The notes beneath the pieces were generated by a model that was not told where the DNA came from, searched no databases, and saw nothing but the letters and a program-made list of their open reading frames with translations. DNA of 64,000 nt, from the NCBI GenBank assembly GCA_958295755.1, contig OY282367.1, positions 2,174,022-2,238,021 of the forward strand. The letters run 5' to 3'. Source of the DNA: an uncultured Acidimicrobiales bacterium. Lineage in GTDB: Bacteria; Actinomycetota; Acidimicrobiia; Acidimicrobiales; Hopanoidiivorantaceae. Made by a program: the position numbers and the translations under genes. Each line of letters starts with the position of its first letter. Position 1 is the first letter of the stretch. Shown here in pieces: positions 60,468 through 64,000 of the stretch.

Positions 60468-61916
60468 TCAGCTCAAGGTGAGTTGGCCTTCAGATTGCAT
60501 TTGACCAAGATCATTGAGCGACCAGAGCTGGTAGGTGCCACGATCGGGTTCTCCGGCGTTTGTGAAGTCTAAGGGGCCTGAGATGCCGTCGTAGTCAATA
60601 TCGGTGCCGTCCCTGATGAGCCGAGCGCATTCTTCATAAGACGAACATTTTGTGCCGCCCCGGGTAACATCGTTGATCTCATATGCAAAAACTGCTGCGT
60701 CGTTGCTACCTGCCTGCAAACTTGCGAGCATTATGATGATTGCAGCATCATAGGCGGCGGGTGTATAGGCGATAGGCTCACGAGTGAATTCACAGATTTC
60801 TTCAGACATGCTCTCTGGGCATGAGAACTGGTCGCTTGAGGTGTATTGTCTGTATCTCTCTTCAAAGGCTGTCCGCGCTTCGCTCTCTTGAGAAGGTGCT
60901 GCTCCCTTGATGCTGTTGATGCCTGGCAGTGCGCTCACCCCATCTGCTGGAAGGGGTTCCCAAGGCGGTTCCGTGAAACCTTCAGTGATATATGCATTTA
61001 GTGATGGGGATTCCCGAGCTTCGGCGGTTTCAAAATACTCCCTTAGAAAAGTAGTGCCCTCTCTATCAAAAGCGATCAGGATGAACGAGTCTGCTTCAGC
61101 TTCCAAAAGCTGGTCCACTTGATCGGAGAAGCTGGTTACGGAAGGGTCGGGATCGAGCCTGATCCAGTCGACCACCTCCACTTCGTTTTCTTGAAGATCG
61201 TCAGAAGCTACCGTAGCGAGACTGCTTCCGAACACATCGTTGCGATAAACGATTGCTGTTTTCTTGCCACCGTCGGCAATCACGCGGTCAGAGAATACTC
61301 TGCCCCAGTAAAGATCGGTTGGCGGAGTGCGGAAGAAAAAGCCGCCGTCATCGGCATCAGTCAATGTAACCGAGGTAGCAGACGGCGAAACGACCACGGT
61401 TTGAGATTCAGCAATTTGCGGCAGGATCATGGTTGTTAGGGCAGATGAGGATGGCCCGATGATTCCGTCGGCACTTTGCACCAAGAGGCCGTCAAACGCG
61501 CTGCTGATGGTTTCGGCAGACGAAGCTGTGTCGGCACCGACCAAGGTCACATCTTGAAAGCCGGCTGCCTGAGCATCTTCCACAGCCATTTGGACAGCGA
61601 CTATGAGCGAGGTTGAAAAGCTGGCCAATTCGCCGGTTGATGCGAGCAGATAGCCGATGGTCAAGGAAGCGTCGGAGTTAGAAGAGGTAGTGCTACTTTG
61701 AGGCTCGGTGGTGCTTGTTGTGGCGATGGGGGCTGTTGTGACTGTGCTACTCGGATTGGAAGTTCCACTGAAACTTGATGGGAGTGGTGTGGCTAGGGTG
61801 GGTTCGGATTCGTCAGAATCAGAAGAGCTGCCGCAGGCTGAGACCAACAAAAGCAGAGCGCATGCAACCCCCGCGATCAGTTTTCCGCTACTTATTCGTT
61901 TGAATAGTTTGTGCAC
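60468..61916 (-). CDS. ABC substrate-binding lipoprotein, copy B
   Basis: A 482-residue paralogue of the downstream gene product. It has lipobox VSAC (Cys about residue 28), a Ser/Thr-rich linker, then LTIGYLLASTGELASF, VGADTASSAETISSAFDGLL, GIIGPSSSALTTMI and FRTPPTDLYWGRV. The ending DIDYDGISGPLDFTNAGEPDRGTYQLW matches copy A almost residue for residue. It contains an extra insert near residue 360 (SSDQFSCPESMSEEICEF) with two Cys. The start is GTG, with TATAAT 8 nt upstream on the minus strand. The ligand is unknown. Confidence 0.92.
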   Translation of the reverse strand: MHKLFKRISSGKLIAGVACALLLLVSACGSSSDSDESEPTLATPLPSSFSGTSNPSSTVTTAPIATTSTTEPQSSTTSSNSDASLTIGYLLASTGELASFSTSLIVAVQMAVEDAQAAGFQDVTLVGADTASSAETISSAFDGLLVQSADGIIGPSSSALTTMILPQIAESQTVVVSPSATSVTLTDADDGGFFFRTPPTDLYWGRVFSDRVIADGGKKTAIVYRNDVFGSSLATVASDDLQENEVEVVDWIRLDPDPSVTSFSDQVDQLLEAEADSFILIAFDREGTTFLREYFETAEARESPSLNAYITEGFTEPPWEPLPADGVSALPGINSIKGAAPSQESEARTAFEERYRQYTSSDQFSCPESMSEEICEFTREPIAYTPAAYDAAIIIMLASLQAGSNDAAVFAYEINDVTRGGTKCSSYEECARLIRDGTDIDYDGISGPLDFTNAGEPDRGTYQLWSLNDLGQMQSEGQLTLS

Positions 61917-61924
61917 GAATTGCT

Positions 61925-61930
61925 ATTATA
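61925..61930 (-). promoter_or_regulatory. -10 box TATAAT for substrate-binding gene B
   Basis: Minus-strand TATAAT ends 8 nt before the GTG at 61916, so the transcript has almost no leader. Confidence 0.5.
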
Positions 61931-62020
61931 TACCCTCTCTCAAGGCTGTGCAGCAAATGAGCAATAACAGAGCAATAACAATTGTGGCAACAACTGTGAA
62001 ACAGATAACATAAAGAGATT

Positions 62021-62806
62021 GTGGAAAAGCTCGGCAATCTCCAAAGCAACCTCAAGCAGCTTGAACGTGTGGTTGTAGCATTCAGCGGTGGAGTGGATTC
62101 TGCTCTTTTGGCGTGGGTTGCGAACGATTCGCTGGGCCACGCGGCACACGCAGTAACCGCCGTATCTGCCTCCTTGCCGGCTGAAGAGCGAGAGTTGTGC
62201 AAGAGCTTGGCGTCAGACTGGGGCTTGCGATGGTCGGAAGTCTTCACCGCCGAACAGCAAAACGAGCTTTATCGTCGCAACGACACTCAACGGTGCGCTT
62301 ATTGCCGCGAGGCACTTATGGACGCCCTTGAGCCTTTGGCCCGCAACGACCACGCGGCTGTGGTGCTTGGCATTACCTTGGATGACTTGGGGGATCACCG
62401 CCCCGGCATAGAGGCCTCACGCAAACGCGGCGCGAGTTTCCCATTACTTGATGCTGGTTTCACGAAAGCCGATGTGCGGTCTCTCTCGCGCTCGCTAGAT
62501 TTGACAACTTGGAACAAGCCGGCGGCTCCCTGCTTGGCATCTCGCATTCCATACGACACTCCAGTGAGCGTGGAGGTACTATCGCGAGTGGAGCGGGCAG
62601 AAGTAGCACTAGGTATGCTGGGATTCGAAGATCGCAGGGTGCGCCACTATGGGGAGGTTGCCAGAGTGGAAGTGCCTCAAGATCGGCTGGACGATCTGCT
62701 GGCCTGCAAAGACAAGGTAATAGCAGCAGTCAAAGCAGCGGGCTATCGCTATGTAACCGTGGATTTGGAAGGGCTAAGGTCGGGGAATTTGAATTCAGGC
62801 AGATAG
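62021..62806 (+). CDS. larE: Sacrificial sulfur transferase LarE, pincer cofactor synthesis
   Basis: The 261-residue PP-loop protein has the ATP-binding VVVAFSGGVDSALLAWVA at about 17-34, then RNDTQRCAYCREALMD and KPAAPCLASRIPYDTPV. Cys171 in that last motif matches the residue (Cys176 in the Lactobacillus enzyme) whose sulfur is donated to the pyridinium cofactor, leaving dehydroalanine. Two more Cys (RCAYC) occur near residue 90. The start is GTG. It lies 12 kb from larB-larC. Degenerate repeats begin at its stop codon. Confidence 0.94.
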   Translation: MEKLGNLQSNLKQLERVVVAFSGGVDSALLAWVANDSLGHAAHAVTAVSASLPAEERELCKSLASDWGLRWSEVFTAEQQNELYRRNDTQRCAYCREALMDALEPLARNDHAAVVLGITLDDLGDHRPGIEASRKRGASFPLLDAGFTKADVRSLSRSLDLTTWNKPAAPCLASRIPYDTPVSVEVLSRVERAEVALGMLGFEDRRVRHYGEVARVEVPQDRLDDLLACKDKVIAAVKAAGYRYVTVDLEGLRSGNLNSGR

Positions 62807-62856
62807 CAATTCATTCAGGCAGAAATTCAGGTAGATAACAATTCAAGCAGACAGCA
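62792..62856. repeat. attcaggcagatagca-type repeats from the larE stop
   Basis: About four diverged copies of ~16 bp (attcaggcagatagca, attcaggcagaa, attcaggtagataaca, attcaagcagacagca). The first holds the TAG stop. Confidence 0.8.
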
Positions 62857-62907
62857 CTACATAGATGCTAAACTTTCGCTAACTCACTCAAGAAAGGATG
62901 AAAAGAT

Positions 62908-64000
62908 ATGGATGGCGCAGCAATCGCTTGGGTTTTAACATCTACAGCATTAGTACTATTTATGACTCCGGGATTAGCACTGTTTTATGGAGGATTAGAC
63001 GAATCTAAAAATGTCTCAAATATGATGAGCATGAACCTCTACTGCTTGGGGATCGTGCCTATTTTATGGGTGATATGTGTATACGCACTTTCATTTGGAA
63101 ACTTTGGTGGGCAAGGCAATGGATTTATCGGCGATCTGGAGTGGGTCGGCCTCAACAATGTCACTTATCCTGAAAAACTGCTCGAGATCACATTCCTAGC
63201 TACATTTGCCATCATCACACCAGCCCTCATCTCTGGTGCGATAGCAGGACGCATGAAGTTCAGCGCATGGGCTTGGTTTGTGCCACTTTGGCTGGTCTTC
63301 GTATATGCTCCGATTACCCATTGGGTATTTGCGACTGACGGTTGGATTCTAAATCTGCCTTCATACGACTTCGCTGGTGGCACCTCCATTCACATCAACG
63401 CTGGTGTAGCAGCCTTGGTGCTTTCCAAGGTACTCGGCCCCCGTCGCGGCTGGCCTTCCGCCCAGAAACCACCCCACAATTTGCCGCTCGTAGCACTCGG
63501 CACAGGCATTTTATGGTTGGGATGGTTCGGTTTTAACGCTGGCTCGGCATTGGCAGCCGATGAGGTTGCTATTGAAGCCTTCACTAACACACTCTTAGCT
63601 GCGTCTGCGGGAATGCTTGGTTGGATTCTCTTGGAGCATCTGAGTGGTGTTCGCGTGAATATTGTGGGTATATGTTCTGGTGTTGTGGCAGCACTTGTGG
63701 CTATCACACCTGGCTGTGCTGTGGTTCGCCCTTGGGCAGCAATACTGATTGGTTTGATTGCCTCAATGCTGTGCTTCTTGGCACTGGGTATGAAGAAGAA
63801 GTTCAACTATGACGACAGTTTGGATGTGGTGGGCATTCATGGTGTGGGTGGTGTAGTCGGCGCACTGATGATAGGTTTCTTAGCTGACAATTCAGTGTCG
63901 AATTTGGTAGCAGCCGGTTATTGGGACGAGGAAGGCAATTGGGTAGAAGCCAGTTTAGAAGGGCTCTTTTTCAGTGGTAATGTAGAGCTTCTGCTAAATC
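62908..64000 (+). CDS. amt: Ammonium transporter Amt (C-terminus cut by window edge)
   Basis: A frame from the ATG at 62908 runs off the right edge with 364 residues in view. It has the Amt/MEP membrane motifs in order: MTPGLALFYGGL near residue 19, YAPITHWVF near 135, DFAGGTSIHINAGVAALVL with the first pore His near 157, GWFGFNAGSAL near 210 and DVVGIHGVGGVVGALM with the second pore-region His near 310. It imports ammonium. AAAGGA precedes the start by about 9 nt. Whether a glnK gene follows is outside the window. Confidence 0.95.
   Translation, partial: MDGAAIAWVLTSTALVLFMTPGLALFYGGLDESKNVSNMMSMNLYCLGIVPILWVICVYALSFGNFGGQGNGFIGDLEWVGLNNVTYPEKLLEITFLATFAIITPALISGAIAGRMKFSAWAWFVPLWLVFVYAPITHWVFATDGWILNLPSYDFAGGTSIHINAGVAALVLSKVLGPRRGWPSAQKPPHNLPLVALGTGILWLGWFGFNAGSALAADEVAIEAFTNTLLAASAGMLGWILLEHLSGVRVNIVGICSGVVAALVAITPGCAVVRPWAAILIGLIASMLCFLALGMKKKFNYDDSLDVVGIHGVGGVVGALMIGFLADNSVSNLVAAGYWDEEGNWVEASLEGLFFSGNVELLLN

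Overview
The window looks like a chromosomal segment of an actinobacterium (Actinomycetota). Markers are a WhiB-family Fe-S regulator, the actinobacterial families DUF3566, DUF5318 and CrgA, a PknB-type PASTA kinase with its PP2C phosphatase, and a SigM-like sigma factor, anti-sigma and thioredoxin reductase operon. Many genes also have a TANNNT -10 box 6-8 nt before the start codon, as in leaderless actinobacterial genes. Base composition looks moderate by eye (not computed). An Acidimicrobiia-like lineage is my guess, not a demonstrated assignment. Several blocks (DUF3566 with tRNA-Ile, sigma/anti-sigma/trxB near cca, crgA-pabA-pknB-phosphatase) sit near oriC in well-known actinobacteria, so the window may be origin-proximal but rearranged. 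No rRNA, CRISPR array, integrase or insertion sequence was seen, and no gene-free stretch exceeds 300 bases.

Layout. 1-9000: MFS exporter (cut by the left edge), two small membrane proteins, tRNA-Ile, a saccharopine-dehydrogenase-like oxidoreductase, then a minus-strand operon degV - ECF sigma - anti-sigma - membrane protein - trxB, and cca. 9100-15900: DUF5318, panB, LysM lipoprotein, ABM monooxygenase, dut, GH3 glycosidase, amidohydrolase. 16000-24800: two-component system, orn, MBL hydrolase, a whiB-tlpA-ccdA redox set, a pair of fluoride channel genes, serS, tRNA-Ala. 24800-28500: OLD-like ATPase and a drug-type ABC exporter. 28500-42800: two giant secreted leucine-rich-repeat (LRR) proteins (about 1482 and 2852 aa) enclosing a DoxX gene and a small zinc-ribbon gene. 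43000-50900: crgA, pabA, pknB, PP2C phosphatase, tRNA-Leu, MBL hydrolase, larC-larB, pheA. 50900-64000: tRNA-Ser, glcD-glcE-glcF, CoA-transferase, hisN-like phosphatase, tRNA-Ser, tRNA-Arg, D-aminoacylase, two substrate-binding lipoproteins, larE and amt (cut by the right edge).

How genes work together. LarB, LarC and LarE make the nickel-pincer cofactor of lactate-racemase-type enzymes. GlcDEF, which oxidises glycolate or D-lactate, lies between them, which suggests 2-hydroxyacid metabolism; no larA is visible. WhiB, a lipoprotein thioredoxin and CcdA form a likely redox-control and extracytoplasmic reductant system. PknB, the phosphatase and CrgA are division and envelope regulators.

The most notable signal is the LRR pair. 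Each gene has a long C homopolymer (11 and 9 nt on the coding strand) between the start codon and the signal-peptide core. A +1 or -1 slip in either tract leads to a stop within about eight codons. The proteins share plant-type LRR caps, a ~92-residue two-cysteine repeat and a conserved Cys-containing C-terminal domain without an obvious anchor. This is a candidate phase-variable modular surface-protein system. A second unusual signal is a recurring pattern of short, slightly diverged tandem duplications (8-21 bp), many at stop codons and gene boundaries.
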